A DNA stretch of 64,000 nucleotides. Origin: Streptomyces sp. RPT161. Its GTDB lineage: Bacteria; Actinomycetota; Actinomycetes; Streptomycetales; Streptomycetaceae. The first letter of the stretch is position 1. Each line of letters opens with the position of its first letter. Under the pieces are notes generated by a model. The model had not been told where the DNA came from. It worked only from the letters and a program-made list of their open reading frames with translations, and searched no databases. A program made the translations under genes and the position numbers. The stretch lies in assembly GCF_027533845.1 (NCBI RefSeq), contig NZ_JAPZVN010000002.1:62001-126000 (forward strand), written 5' to 3'. Below, piece after piece: positions 8,433-17,543 of the stretch.

Positions 8433-10510
8433 TGGGAACGGCGCCCGCGGAGGTGGAGGACGCCGACTGCCATCCACTGGCGCGGCTCGCCGCGCTGCAC
8501 GGAGTCGACACCCGCTACGAGCCCGCGCCCGGCCGGGTGGTCCGGGTGCCCGAGGCCACCGTGATCACGGTGCTCGCCGCGCTCGGCGTGGACGCCTCAA
8601 GCCCGCAGGCGGTACGCGACGCGCTGGCCGCGCACGAACAGCGGCTGCGCACCCGCCTGTTGCCGCCCTGTCTCGTGCTGCGCGCGGGCGTGGCGCTCCG
8701 CTCCCGGCTGCCGGAACTGCCGGACGGCACGGTGTGCGCGGTCGAGTTGGAGACCGGCGAGCAGCTGCCCGGGCACGCCGATCCGCTGCCCCTCGGCTAC
8801 CACATGCTGCGGGTACGGGTACCGGACGGGCGCACCGCGGTCGCGCCGCTGATCGTGGTGCCGCAGCGGGTTCCGGAACCGCGGGGCCGGTCTTTTGGGT
8901 TCATGGTGCAGCTCTACTCGCTGCTGTCGGACCGCTCCTGGGGCATGGGCGACCTGGGCGACCTCGCCGATCTCGCGGCCTGGGCCGGGCGTTCGCTGGG
9001 CGCCGGGTTCATCACCGTCAACCCGCTGCACAGCGCCGTCCCCGGCGCGGACCCCTCGCCGTACCGGCCCTCCGCACGCCGCTTCCCCGACCCCGTCTAC
9101 CTGCGGGTCGAGGACGTCCCCGAGTACGCCTACCTGCCCCCGGCGGCCCGGCAGCGGGCCGCCGAACTGCTCGCGCAGGCCGCCGTGCTGCGCGAAAGCG
9201 TGCTGGAGAAGCGGGAGTTGATCGACCGCGACGCGGTGTGGCGGCTCAAGAGCGCCGCGCTGGAACTCGTCAGGACCGTGCCGCTGACCCCCGGACGGCG
9301 CGCCGCCTACTGCGACTTCCTCGCCGAGCGCGGGCAGGCCCTCGACGACCACGCCACCTGGTGCGCGCTCGCCGAGGTCCACGGCCCCGACTGGCGTTCC
9401 TGGCCCACGGGCCTGCGCGACCCGCGCTCACCGCAGACAGCCCGCGCCCGTACCGAGGTGCTGGACCGGGTCGACTTCCACTGCTGGCTGGCCTGGCTGA
9501 CCGACAGCCAGCTCCAGCACGCCCAACTCGCCGCGCGGGACGCCGGAATGGCGCCGGGCATCGTCCATGACCTGGCGGTCGGCGTCCACCCGTACGGTGC
9601 CGACGCCTGGGCACTACGGGACGCGCTGGCGCCCGGCATGTCCATCGGCGCGCCACCGGACGCGTTCAATCCGCACGGCCAGGACTGGGCGCTGCCGCCC
9701 TGGCGCCCGGACGCCCTGGCCGCCACCGGCTACGCGCCGTACCGGGAACTGCTGCGCGGTGTGCTGCGCCGGGCGGGCGGACTGCGCATCGACCACATCA
9801 TGGGACTGTTCCGGCTGTGGTGGGTGCCGCAGGGCCGCCCGCCCACCGAGGGCGCCTATGTGCGCTACGACCCCGAGGCCATGCTCGGCGTCCTCGCCCT
9901 GGAGGCGCACCGGGCAGGAACCGTGGTGATCGGCGAGGACCTGGGCACCGTGGAACCGGGCGTGCGGGAGGCGCTAGCCGAACGCGGAGTGCTGGGCACC
10001 TCGGTGCTGTGGTTCGAGCGCGACGGCGACGGCCGACCGCTGCCCCCCGAAGCCTGGCGCTCCGGCTGTCTGGCCACCGTCACCACACATGACCTGCCCA
10101 GCACCGCCGCCCGCCTCACCGGTGAGCACGTGGAGCTGCGGCACCGGCTCGGCCTGCTGGCCCGGCCGCTCGCCATCGAGCAGGCCGAGGACGCCGCCGA
10201 CGTCGCCCAGTGGCTGGCGCTGCTGCACCGGCTCGACCTGCTTCCGGAGGGCCCCGGCGACGAGGAGGGCGCGATCCGGGCCGTACACCGGTTCCTGCTG
10301 CGCACCCCCGCCCGGATGGTCGGGATCTGGCTGCCGGACACCATAGGAGACCGCCGCCCGCAGAACCTGCCGGGCACCTTCGACCAGTACCCCAACTGGC
10401 GGCTGCCGATCGCGGACCCGACCGGCCGCCCGGTCACCCTGGACCAGCTCGCGGCCTCGCCCCGGCTGCACGCTCTGGTGGACGAGGTGCGCGAGGGCCT
10501 GCACCGGTAA
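8432..10510 (+). CDS. malQ: 4-alpha-glucanotransferase (amylomaltase)
   Basis: GH77 disproportionating enzyme that transfers alpha-1,4-glucan segments in maltodextrin and glycogen metabolism. The 692-residue length matches the actinobacterial type, which has an extra N-terminal domain (about residues 1-160). Catalytic-barrel landmarks are visible: PYRPSARRFPDPVYL near residue 210, the nucleophile region LRIDHIMGLFRLWWVP, the acid segment GEDLGTVEPGVRE, and TTHDLPSTAARLTG. The ATG at 8432 overlaps the upstream small gene's stop and has GGAG 5 nt ahead, supporting coupled translation. It is the last gene of its unit; a separate small membrane gene follows after 49 nt. Confidence 0.93.
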   Translation: MGTAPAEVEDADCHPLARLAALHGVDTRYEPAPGRVVRVPEATVITVLAALGVDASSPQAVRDALAAHEQRLRTRLLPPCLVLRAGVALRSRLPELPDGTVCAVELETGEQLPGHADPLPLGYHMLRVRVPDGRTAVAPLIVVPQRVPEPRGRSFGFMVQLYSLLSDRSWGMGDLGDLADLAAWAGRSLGAGFITVNPLHSAVPGADPSPYRPSARRFPDPVYLRVEDVPEYAYLPPAARQRAAELLAQAAVLRESVLEKRELIDRDAVWRLKSAALELVRTVPLTPGRRAAYCDFLAERGQALDDHATWCALAEVHGPDWRSWPTGLRDPRSPQTARARTEVLDRVDFHCWLAWLTDSQLQHAQLAARDAGMAPGIVHDLAVGVHPYGADAWALRDALAPGMSIGAPPDAFNPHGQDWALPPWRPDALAATGYAPYRELLRGVLRRAGGLRIDHIMGLFRLWWVPQGRPPTEGAYVRYDPEAMLGVLALEAHRAGTVVIGEDLGTVEPGVREALAERGVLGTSVLWFERDGDGRPLPPEAWRSGCLATVTTHDLPSTAARLTGEHVELRHRLGLLARPLAIEQAEDAADVAQWLALLHRLDLLPEGPGDEEGAIRAVHRFLLRTPARMVGIWLPDTIGDRRPQNLPGTFDQYPNWRLPIADPTGRPVTLDQLAASPRLHALVDEVREGLHR

Positions 10511-10547
10511 GGGCCACCCCGGCCGCGCGGTGTCCAGGAACCTTCGC

Positions 10548-10553
10548 TACGTT
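10548..10553 (+). promoter_or_regulatory. Candidate -10 box giving a leaderless transcript
   Basis: TACGTT occupies exactly -12 to -7 relative to the GTG at 10560, the arrangement expected of leaderless actinobacterial genes. No clear -35 hexamer was found. Confidence 0.45.
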
Positions 10554-10559
10554 GGGAAC

Positions 10560-10793
10560 GTGGTCAACAAGAATGCCCTGCGCGCCGGTGCGATAGCCGC
10601 CGGTACGACGCTGATGCTGCTGATGTCGTCCCCCGCCTTCGCGCTCATCCACGACGACGGTGAGGACCCCGGTCCCGGCCTGAGCATCGGCCAGACCCTC
10701 GGGCTGTACGTGGGTATCCCGGTGCTGCTGTTCGTGGTGATCGCGGGCTTGGTGATCGTCACGGACAAGAGCCGCAAGAAGACCAGGAGCTAG
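10560..10793 (+). CDS. Small membrane protein
   Basis: A 77-residue protein with a hydrophobic N-terminal segment (about residues 6-28, ending SSPAFA, signal-peptide-like). A short acidic stretch (HDDGEDPGPG) comes next, then a second membrane helix (about 43-66) and a basic tail (KSRKKTRS). The topology suggests an exported loop with a cytoplasmic basic end. I recognise it as a conserved type of actinomycete small protein but cannot assign a function. The GTG at 10560 is preferred over one at 10530 because of the appropriately spaced -10 box. A strong terminator with a T-run follows. Confidence 0.65.
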   Translation: MVNKNALRAGAIAAGTTLMLLMSSPAFALIHDDGEDPGPGLSIGQTLGLYVGIPVLLFVVIAGLVIVTDKSRKKTRS

Positions 10794-10808
10794 GGCCTTC
10801 GGCACGGC

Positions 10809-10841
10809 GGGGTGCGGGGGAGGTCCCCCGCACCCCTTTTT
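10809..10841 (+). terminator. Intrinsic terminator with T-run
   Basis: A 13-bp GC-rich stem (GGGGTGCGGGGGA and its complement around two G residues) is followed directly by TTTTT. It ends the small membrane gene and lies just before the 3' end of the convergent pepN. Confidence 0.88.
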
Positions 10842-10869
10842 GCTGCGCCTTCGCGCCGCGCCCTCCGGG

Positions 10870-13467
10870 TCAGCTCCGCGCGGCGCCCGCCGCACGGTCC
10901 GCCCTCTGCGCCCGCAGCGCCCGCTCCACGCCCGCCCGGGACTCCACCACCAGCCGCCGCAGCGCGGCGTTCGGCTCGGCCGAGTCCAGCCAGGCGTCCG
11001 TGGCGTCCAGCGTCTCCTGGGAGACCTGGAGCGTCGGGTACAGGCCGACGACGATCTGCTGCGCCATCTCGTGCGAGCGGGTCTCCCAGGCCTGCTTGAC
11101 CGCCGCGAAGTACTTCTCCGTGTACGGTGCCAGCAGTTCCCGCTGGTCGGTCTGGACGAAGCCGCCGATCACGGCCTCCTGGACGGCGTTCGGCAGCTTG
11201 TCCGACTCCACGACCGACTGCCACGCGGCAGCCTTGGCCTCCGCCGTCGGCCGGGCCGCGCGGGCGGTGGCCGCGTGCCGTTCGCCCGCCGCGGTGGCGT
11301 CCCTGGCCAGCTCGGCGTCGATCGCCGCCGCGTCCGCCCTGCCGGTGGCCGCCAGCCGCTCCAGCAGCGCCCAGCGCAGCTCGTCGTCCACCACCAGGCC
11401 GTCGATCTGCTGCGAGCCGTCCAGCAGCCCGGCCAGCAGGTCGAGCTGCTCGTCGGTGCGCGCGGTGGCCGCGAACGCCCGCGCCCAGGCCAGCTGGTGG
11501 TCGCTGCCCGGTGCCGCCGCCCGCAGCTGCTCCAAGGTGGCCTCGGTCCAGCGGGCCAGACCGGTCGGCCGCCACTCGGGGTCGGCGTACAGGTCGAGCG
11601 CCAGCTTGACCTGCCGGTGCAGCGACTGCACCACGCCGATGTCGGACTCCCTGGCGGCGCCCTGCAGCACCAGCTCCAGGTAGTCGCGGGTGGCCAGCTC
11701 GCCGTCGCGGGTCATGTCCCACGCCGACGCCCAGCTCAGCGCGCGCGGCAGCGACTCGGCGAAGTCCGAGATGTGCCGGGTGACCACGGCCAGCGAGTCC
11801 GGGTCCAGCCGCACCTTGGCGTACGACAGGTCGTCGTCGTTCAGCAGGACGACCGCCGGACGGTGCCGGCCCACCAGCTGCGGCACCTCGGTCAGCTCAC
11901 CGGTGACGTCCAGCTCGATCCGCTCGGTGCGCACGAGCTTGCCGTCCCGCATCTCGTAGACGCCGATCGCGATGCGGTGCGGGCGGAGCACTGGCTCGCC
12001 CTTGGCGCCCTGCGGTAGCGCCGGGGCCTCCTGCTTGATGTGGAACGCGGCGATCCGGTCGTGTGCGTCCAACTCGATCTGCGGCCGCAGGACGTTGATC
12101 CCCGCGGTCTCCAGCCACGCCTTCGACCAGGCCTTCAGATCCCGGCCGCTGGTCTCCTCCAGCGCGCCCAGCAGATCGGTCAGCCGGGTGTTGCCCCAGG
12201 CGTGCCGCTTGAAGTACTGCCGTACGCCCTGGAAGAACTCCTCCATCCCGACATAGGCCACCAACTGCTTGAGCACGCTGGCGCCCTTGGCGTAGGTGAT
12301 GCCGTCGAAGTTGACCAGGACGTCGTCCAGGTCGCGGATCTCGGCCATGATCGGGTGGGTGGACGGCAGCTGGTCCTGCCGGTACGCCCAGGTCTTCATC
12401 GAGTTGGCGAACGTCGTCCAGGCGTGCGGCCAGCGGCTGTTCGGCGCGTACGCCTGGCAGGCGATCGAGGTGTAGGTGGCGAACGACTCGTTCAGCCACA
12501 GGTCGTTCCACCACTCCATGGTGACCAGGTCGCCGAACCACATGTGGGCCAGCTCGTGCAGGATGGTCTCGGCCCGGGTCTCGTAGGCCGCGTCCGTCAC
12601 CTTGGAGCGGAAGACGTACTGGTCGCGGATGGTGACCGCGCCCGCGTTCTCCATCGCGCCGGCGTTGAACTCCGGTACGAACAGCTGGTCGTACTTGGCG
12701 AACGGGTACGGGAAGTCGAACTTCTCCTGGAACCAGTCGAAGCCCTGCCGGGTGACCTCGAAGATCGCGTCCGCGTCGAGGTGCTCGGCGAGCGACGGGC
12801 GGCAGTAGAGGCCCAGTGGGACGCTGCGGCCCTCGCCCTCCCAGGTGCTGTGCACGCTGTGGTACGGACCGGCGATCAGCGCGGTGATGTACGAGGAGAT
12901 CCGCGGGGTCGTCTCGAAGACGTGCTGGACAGTGCTGCTGTCCGGCTCGGTCGCGGTGGCCCGCACCGGCGCGTTGCTGATCACCTCCCAGCCCTTGGGA
13001 GCGGTGACGGTGAAGGAGAACGTCGCCTTCAGGTCCGGCTGCTCGAAGTTGGCGAACACCCGGCGGGCGTCCGGCACCTCGAACTGGGTGTACAGGTAGG
13101 CCTGCTGGTCGACCGGGTCGACGAAGCGGTGCAGGCCCTCGCCGGTGTTGGTGTACGCGCAGTCGGCGACGACCTTCAGCTCGTTGCGTCCGGCGGTCAG
13201 TGACGGCAGCGCGATCCGGCTGTCCTGGAAGGCCTCGGCCGGATCCAGTTCCTTGCCGTTCAGTACGACCTGGTGCACGGTCGGCGCGATCAGGTCGATG
13301 AACGAGTCCGCGCCGTCCTCGGCGGAGTCGAAGCGCACGACGGTCTCGGACCGGAACGTGCCTCCCTCCTGGGCCCCGCTGAGGTCCAAGTCGATCTCGT
13401 AGGAGTCGACAGTGATCAGACGCGCCCGCTGCTGCGCCTCTTCGCGGGTGAGGTTGGTGCCCGGCAC
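10870..13467 (-). CDS. pepN: Aminopeptidase N (M1 family)
   Basis: Cytoplasmic zinc metallo-aminopeptidase releasing N-terminal residues from peptides. The substrate-anchoring GAMEN motif is at residues 270-274. The zinc site is HELAH at 304-308, with the third ligand Glu327 in NESF. An ERAP1-like C-terminal helical domain fills the second half. The 865 residues match the family. The GTG at 13467 has AGAAGGAG 5-6 nt upstream. A close paralogue lies 1.35 kb further on the same strand, separated by an AbiEi/DUF559-like gene, which points to an old tandem duplication. It is convergent with the small membrane gene. Confidence 0.95.
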   Translation of the reverse strand: MPGTNLTREEAQQRARLITVDSYEIDLDLSGAQEGGTFRSETVVRFDSAEDGADSFIDLIAPTVHQVVLNGKELDPAEAFQDSRIALPSLTAGRNELKVVADCAYTNTGEGLHRFVDPVDQQAYLYTQFEVPDARRVFANFEQPDLKATFSFTVTAPKGWEVISNAPVRATATEPDSSTVQHVFETTPRISSYITALIAGPYHSVHSTWEGEGRSVPLGLYCRPSLAEHLDADAIFEVTRQGFDWFQEKFDFPYPFAKYDQLFVPEFNAGAMENAGAVTIRDQYVFRSKVTDAAYETRAETILHELAHMWFGDLVTMEWWNDLWLNESFATYTSIACQAYAPNSRWPHAWTTFANSMKTWAYRQDQLPSTHPIMAEIRDLDDVLVNFDGITYAKGASVLKQLVAYVGMEEFFQGVRQYFKRHAWGNTRLTDLLGALEETSGRDLKAWSKAWLETAGINVLRPQIELDAHDRIAAFHIKQEAPALPQGAKGEPVLRPHRIAIGVYEMRDGKLVRTERIELDVTGELTEVPQLVGRHRPAVVLLNDDDLSYAKVRLDPDSLAVVTRHISDFAESLPRALSWASAWDMTRDGELATRDYLELVLQGAARESDIGVVQSLHRQVKLALDLYADPEWRPTGLARWTEATLEQLRAAAPGSDHQLAWARAFAATARTDEQLDLLAGLLDGSQQIDGLVVDDELRWALLERLAATGRADAAAIDAELARDATAAGERHAATARAARPTAEAKAAAWQSVVESDKLPNAVQEAVIGGFVQTDQRELLAPYTEKYFAAVKQAWETRSHEMAQQIVVGLYPTLQVSQETLDATDAWLDSAEPNAALRRLVVESRAGVERALRAQRADRAAGAARS

Positions 13468-13554
13468 GGGAGCTCCTTCTGGGGTGCGATGTGCGGCCTG
13501 GTAAGACTTGACGCCATCCTGCCACGGGCGTGTAACGCGTACAGCGTGGCGTGA

Positions 13555-14562
13555 TCAGCGGGGGAGCACCGCCACGTAGGCGTGCGGGCCGCGGTCGTCG
13601 GCGCCCAGCAGCGCGGTCCTGACGACGGCCGCCTGCTGCTCCAGCGACTCGCGCAGCTTCCTGGGGGTCGTGATGATCACGTCGATGCCCAGTTGCTCCA
13701 GGTGCTCACGGGCACGGGCGTGCTGCTGCCACAGCGCGTCGTCGTCGTGTCGGGGCGCCCTGGCGTCCAGTTCCAGGGCGACGGCGTGGTCCGGCCAGTA
13801 CGCGTCCACGCTGCCCAGGTGCGGGCCCCCGGGCAGTCGCAGGTCGACGTTCCACACCGGGTCGGGCAGGCCGTACTGGCGGACCATCTCGTACAGACGG
13901 CCCTCCGCGATGGCCCGGCCCTCGGCGAGCAGGGCGTCGACGGCGCGCTCCACGTGCGGGCGGGAGAGCAGTCGGGCGTTGTTCAACTCCCGTACCACGG
14001 AGGCGGCTTCGCAGTCTCCGGTGCGTACCGACTCGGTGAGCAGGGCGCGGACCGCCTCGGGGTCGCCGAGCCCGGCGACGGCGTCGGCGACCGCCCTGGG
14101 TACCGGGGCGCACGGCAGCCCGAGGACCGACACCGGCCGCGGCAGGGAGTTGGCCCGGCGGATGCGGACATCGCCGACGGCGCGCAGTCGGCGTTGGCGG
14201 GGAACGAGGACGTCGACGCGGTCCAGGGCGCACAGCGGGGGGACGGTACGGAAGCCGTGCAGGGCGAGCGCGGCGAGGCCGGTGACCATCGCATGGGTGG
14301 CCCGGCTGTCCAGTCCGGAGGACGGTTGTCCGGCGTACAGCAGGGCGGCGTGCAGGCGCTCCTCGCCGGTGGCGGGGCCGGAGTGCAGCAGGAAGACCCC
14401 TGGCAGCAGTTGCTGCCAGGGGCCGCCCGGCCGGCACCGGTCGGCGAGCACACTCGCCGGTACACCATGGGCGCGCAGTTCGCGTGCGGTCATCACACGG
14501 CGCTGGGTGCGCTCGAGGTGGACGAGGTGGCGGGGGCCGAGGGGGGTGGTGTCATGACTCAT
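13555..14562 (-). CDS. AbiEi-like winged-helix and DUF559-like protein
   Basis: A 335-residue protein with two recognisable parts. Residues 1-70 resemble the winged-helix domain of AbiEi-type antitoxin/regulators (RRVMTARELRAHGVPASVL, LLPGVFLLHSG). Residues about 240-335 resemble the DUF559 restriction-endonuclease-like fold, with VDAYWPDHAVALELDA carrying the Asp...Glu-x-Asp pattern. No AbiEii nucleotidyltransferase partner is present, so it is an orphan of this streptomycete-abundant family. It may bind DNA; nuclease activity is uncertain. The ATG at 14562 is chosen over the 14766 start because a good promoter lies just upstream (see 14592-14621). Confidence 0.7.
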   Translation of the reverse strand: MSHDTTPLGPRHLVHLERTQRRVMTARELRAHGVPASVLADRCRPGGPWQQLLPGVFLLHSGPATGEERLHAALLYAGQPSSGLDSRATHAMVTGLAALALHGFRTVPPLCALDRVDVLVPRQRRLRAVGDVRIRRANSLPRPVSVLGLPCAPVPRAVADAVAGLGDPEAVRALLTESVRTGDCEAASVVRELNNARLLSRPHVERAVDALLAEGRAIAEGRLYEMVRQYGLPDPVWNVDLRLPGGPHLGSVDAYWPDHAVALELDARAPRHDDDALWQQHARAREHLEQLGIDVIITTPRKLRESLEQQAAVVRTALLGADDRGPHAYVAVLPR

Positions 14563-14591
14563 GTCCACCGAATTCCCGCGTGTGGCACGGC

Positions 14592-14621
14592 ACTTAACCC
14601 CTGTTACAGGGCCGTCGACAA
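14592..14621 (-). promoter_or_regulatory. Promoter with embedded palindrome
   Basis: Read on the minus strand, TTGTCG (14616-14621) and TTAAGT (14592-14597) form a -35/-10 pair with an 18-bp spacer. The spacer contains the palindrome CCCTGT-T-ACAGGG (14599-14611). Start of transcription would fall about 23 nt before the AbiEi-like gene. A repressor bound to the palindrome would block the promoter. Confidence 0.55.
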
Positions 14622-14817
14622 ATCGGGACACCATGGGGCTAAAGTACCCATGTTCGACCCCCGTCCGGTTGTTCCCCCTGCCCCTCCACCCCACATGGGG
14701 GCGCCCCCTGGATCCCCTTGGGCTGCGCGCCGGTGCCCGAATTCTTTCCACCGCGACGGCGCGCAACCCTCGCGGCGGAGGCCGGCGGTTTTCAACTGGC
14801 CCTGGCCAGGCCCCCGA

Positions 14818-17355
14818 TCACCCCCGGCTGGAGGCCTCCTGGGCGCGCAGGGAACGGGTCAGGTCGGAGTGGGACTCCTGGATCAGACGGCGTAGGGCGG
14901 GGGCCGCGTTCGGGTGGGTGGTCAGCCAGGCGGCCGTGGTGTCGGCCGTCTGCCGGGTGGCCTGGAGCATGGGGTAGAGGCCGCGGACGATGGCCATGCC
15001 GATCTCGATCGAGCGCTCGGCCCACACCCGCTCCAGCGCGGCGAAGTACTTCGCCGCGTACGGCGCCAGCAGCTCCCGCTGGTTGCCCTGGGTGAAACCC
15101 GAAATCACCGCCTCCACAAGGGCGTTGGACAGCTCGTCGGACTCCACCACCTGCCGCCAGGCCTCCGCCTTCACCTCGGCCGACGGCCGCGCGGCCAGGC
15201 ACCGCACCTGGTGCCGCTTGCCGGAAGCGGTGTTGTCGCGGGCCAGCTCGGCCGCGATGTCCGCCTCGTCCGCCGCACCGTGCGCGGCCAGCGGCAGCAG
15301 GAACGTCCAGCGCAGCTCCTGGTCCACCTCCAGCCCCTCGACCTTCTCGGCTCCGTCCAGCAGGCCGCGCAGCAGCCGCAGTTCGTCCTGGGACGAGGCC
15401 GTCGCGGCGAAGAACCGCGCCCACGTCAACTGGTGCCCGCTGCCCGGCTCGGCCGCCCGCAGCTCCCGTAGCGCGCCCTCGGCCAGCGCCCGGCCGCCCT
15501 CCGCGCGCCACTCGGGCGCGACGTAGTGGTCGAGCGCGGTCTGCGCCCAGGTGTGCAGCATCTGCAGCACGCCGATGTCGGTCTCCCGCCCGGCGAAGTC
15601 CAGCAGCAGCCGCACGTAGTCCTGCGCGGGCAGCAGCCCGTCCCGGGTCAGGTTCCACACCGCCGACCAGGACAGCGCCCGGGCCATCGGATCGGTCAGG
15701 TCGCCCAGGTGGCTCCGCAGCGTGTCCAACGACCGCTCGTCGAAGCGGGCCTTGCAGTACGTGAGGTCCTCGTCGTTCACCAGCACCAGTTCCGGCCGCT
15801 CGGCCCCGGCCAGCTCGCCGATGACCGTTCGCTCACCGGCGACGTCCGCCTCCACCCGCGCGTACCGTTCCAGCGCACCGTCCGCGTCGCACCGGTACAG
15901 CCCGACCGCCACCCGGTGCGGGCGCGGCGGCGTGCCCTCCTGGAGCACCGCGAGCTCCGCCACGCGACCGTCCGCACCGCATATGACCTGCGGGGTGAGG
16001 GAGTTGAGGCCCGCGGTCTGCAACCACACCCGGGACCACTCGGCCATGTCCCGACCGGAGGTCTCCTCCAGCACGGACAGCAGGTCCGCCAGCCGGGTGT
16101 TGCCGAACGCGTGCCGCTTGAAGTAGCGCCGGGCGCCCTCCAGGAAGGCCTCCTGGCCGACGTACGCGACGAGCTGCTTCAGCACGCTCGCGCCCTTGGA
16201 GTAGGTGATGCCGTCGAAGTTGAGCTTGGCGTCCTCAAGGTCGTGGATGTCCGCGGTGATCGGATGGGTGGACGGCAACTGGTCGGCCCGGTACGCCCAC
16301 GCCTTGCGCCGGTTGGCGAAGGAGACCCAGCCGTTGGTGAACCGGGTCGCCTCCACCAGCGAGAACGAGCCCATGAAGTCCGCGAACGACTCCTTGAGCC
16401 ACAGGTCGTCCCACCACTCCATGGTGACCAGGTCGCCGAACCACATGTGCGCCATCTCGTGCAGCACGACGGTGGCCCGGCCCTCGTAGGAAGCCTGGGT
16501 CACCTTGCCCCGGAAGACGAACTCCTCACGGAAGGTGACCAGTCCGGGGTTCTCCATCGCGCCGATGTTGTACTCCGGCACGAACGCCTGGTCGTACTTC
16601 CCGAACGGATACGGGTAGTCGAAGTGGTCGTGGAAGAAGTCCAGGCCCTGCTTGGTGATCTGGAAGATGTCGTCCGCGTCGAAGTGCTGGGCGAGCGACC
16701 TGCGGCACATCGCGCCCAGCGGGACCTCCAGGTCGCCGCGCCGGTAGGTGTCCGTCACGTAGTGGTACGGGCCCGCGACCACGCAGGTGATGTACGTCGA
16801 GATGGGCGCGGTCCGCGCGAACCGCCACACACCGCCGTCCCGGGACTCCTCCGCGCCGTTGCTCCACACCGTCCAGCCCTCGGGGGCCGTCACCGCGAAG
16901 CGGAACCGCGCCTTCAGGTCCGGCTGCTCGAAGTTGGCGAAGACCCGCCGGGCGTCGGCCGGTTCGTACTGGGTGTAGAGGTAGATCTCGCCGTCCTCGG
17001 GATCGATGAAGCGGTGCAGCCCCTCGCCGGTCCGGCTGTACGCGCAGGCCGCGTCCACCACCAGTTCGTTGCTCTCGGCGAGGCCGTCCAGCGCGATCCG
17101 GGTGCCGTCGAAGACCGCCGAGGGATCCAGCTCGCGCCCGTTGAGCCGCACCGAGCTGACCGAGGGGGCGACCAGGTCCACAAAGGTCGCCGCGCCCGGT
17201 CGGGCACAGCGGAACCGGACCGTGGTCACTGAGCGGAAGGTGTTCTCCCGCGGCTGTACGGCGGACCGTAGGTCGAGCGACACCTCGTACCCGTCCACCG
17301 CGATCAGTGCGGCCCGCTCGCGGGCCTCGTCTCGGGTCAGGTTCTCGCCGGGCAC
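14818..17355 (-). CDS. pepN2: Aminopeptidase N paralogue (M1 family)
   Basis: Second M1 zinc aminopeptidase of 845 residues, colinear with the PepN at 10870. GAMEN is at 265-269, the zinc motif HEMAH at 299-303 and the third ligand Glu322 in KESF, so it should be active. Differences from its paralogue lie mainly in the C-terminal domain and the substrate-pocket loops, suggesting different peptide preferences. The GTG at 17355 has GAAGGAG 5-6 nt upstream and aligns with the paralogue's start. An upstream start at 17520 would add 55 residues without a paralogue match. It is divergent from the mycothiol-type reductase gene. Confidence 0.92.
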   Translation of the reverse strand: MPGENLTRDEARERAALIAVDGYEVSLDLRSAVQPRENTFRSVTTVRFRCARPGAATFVDLVAPSVSSVRLNGRELDPSAVFDGTRIALDGLAESNELVVDAACAYSRTGEGLHRFIDPEDGEIYLYTQYEPADARRVFANFEQPDLKARFRFAVTAPEGWTVWSNGAEESRDGGVWRFARTAPISTYITCVVAGPYHYVTDTYRRGDLEVPLGAMCRRSLAQHFDADDIFQITKQGLDFFHDHFDYPYPFGKYDQAFVPEYNIGAMENPGLVTFREEFVFRGKVTQASYEGRATVVLHEMAHMWFGDLVTMEWWDDLWLKESFADFMGSFSLVEATRFTNGWVSFANRRKAWAYRADQLPSTHPITADIHDLEDAKLNFDGITYSKGASVLKQLVAYVGQEAFLEGARRYFKRHAFGNTRLADLLSVLEETSGRDMAEWSRVWLQTAGLNSLTPQVICGADGRVAELAVLQEGTPPRPHRVAVGLYRCDADGALERYARVEADVAGERTVIGELAGAERPELVLVNDEDLTYCKARFDERSLDTLRSHLGDLTDPMARALSWSAVWNLTRDGLLPAQDYVRLLLDFAGRETDIGVLQMLHTWAQTALDHYVAPEWRAEGGRALAEGALRELRAAEPGSGHQLTWARFFAATASSQDELRLLRGLLDGAEKVEGLEVDQELRWTFLLPLAAHGAADEADIAAELARDNTASGKRHQVRCLAARPSAEVKAEAWRQVVESDELSNALVEAVISGFTQGNQRELLAPYAAKYFAALERVWAERSIEIGMAIVRGLYPMLQATRQTADTTAAWLTTHPNAAPALRRLIQESHSDLTRSLRAQEASSRG

Positions 17356-17543
17356 GGTGACTCCTTCGTCTCGTGGCTCGTCCGCCGCGTCCACCGACCC
17401 CGTCGCCGGTGCGGCCGAAGTCGCATCATCGCATGTGGCGGCGGAGGTGACACGCGTCCCTTCGGCCGGGAATGCCCGCACGATCGCCCGTGTTTCAGCC
17501 CCCGGAGTGTGTCGTTTCATATCGAACGACCTTGGGAGAGGCT

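Noticed and set aside
15526-17232. Long plus-strand frame opposite the second pepN
   Set aside because: Shadow of a conserved metallopeptidase; no ribosome site or family resemblance.
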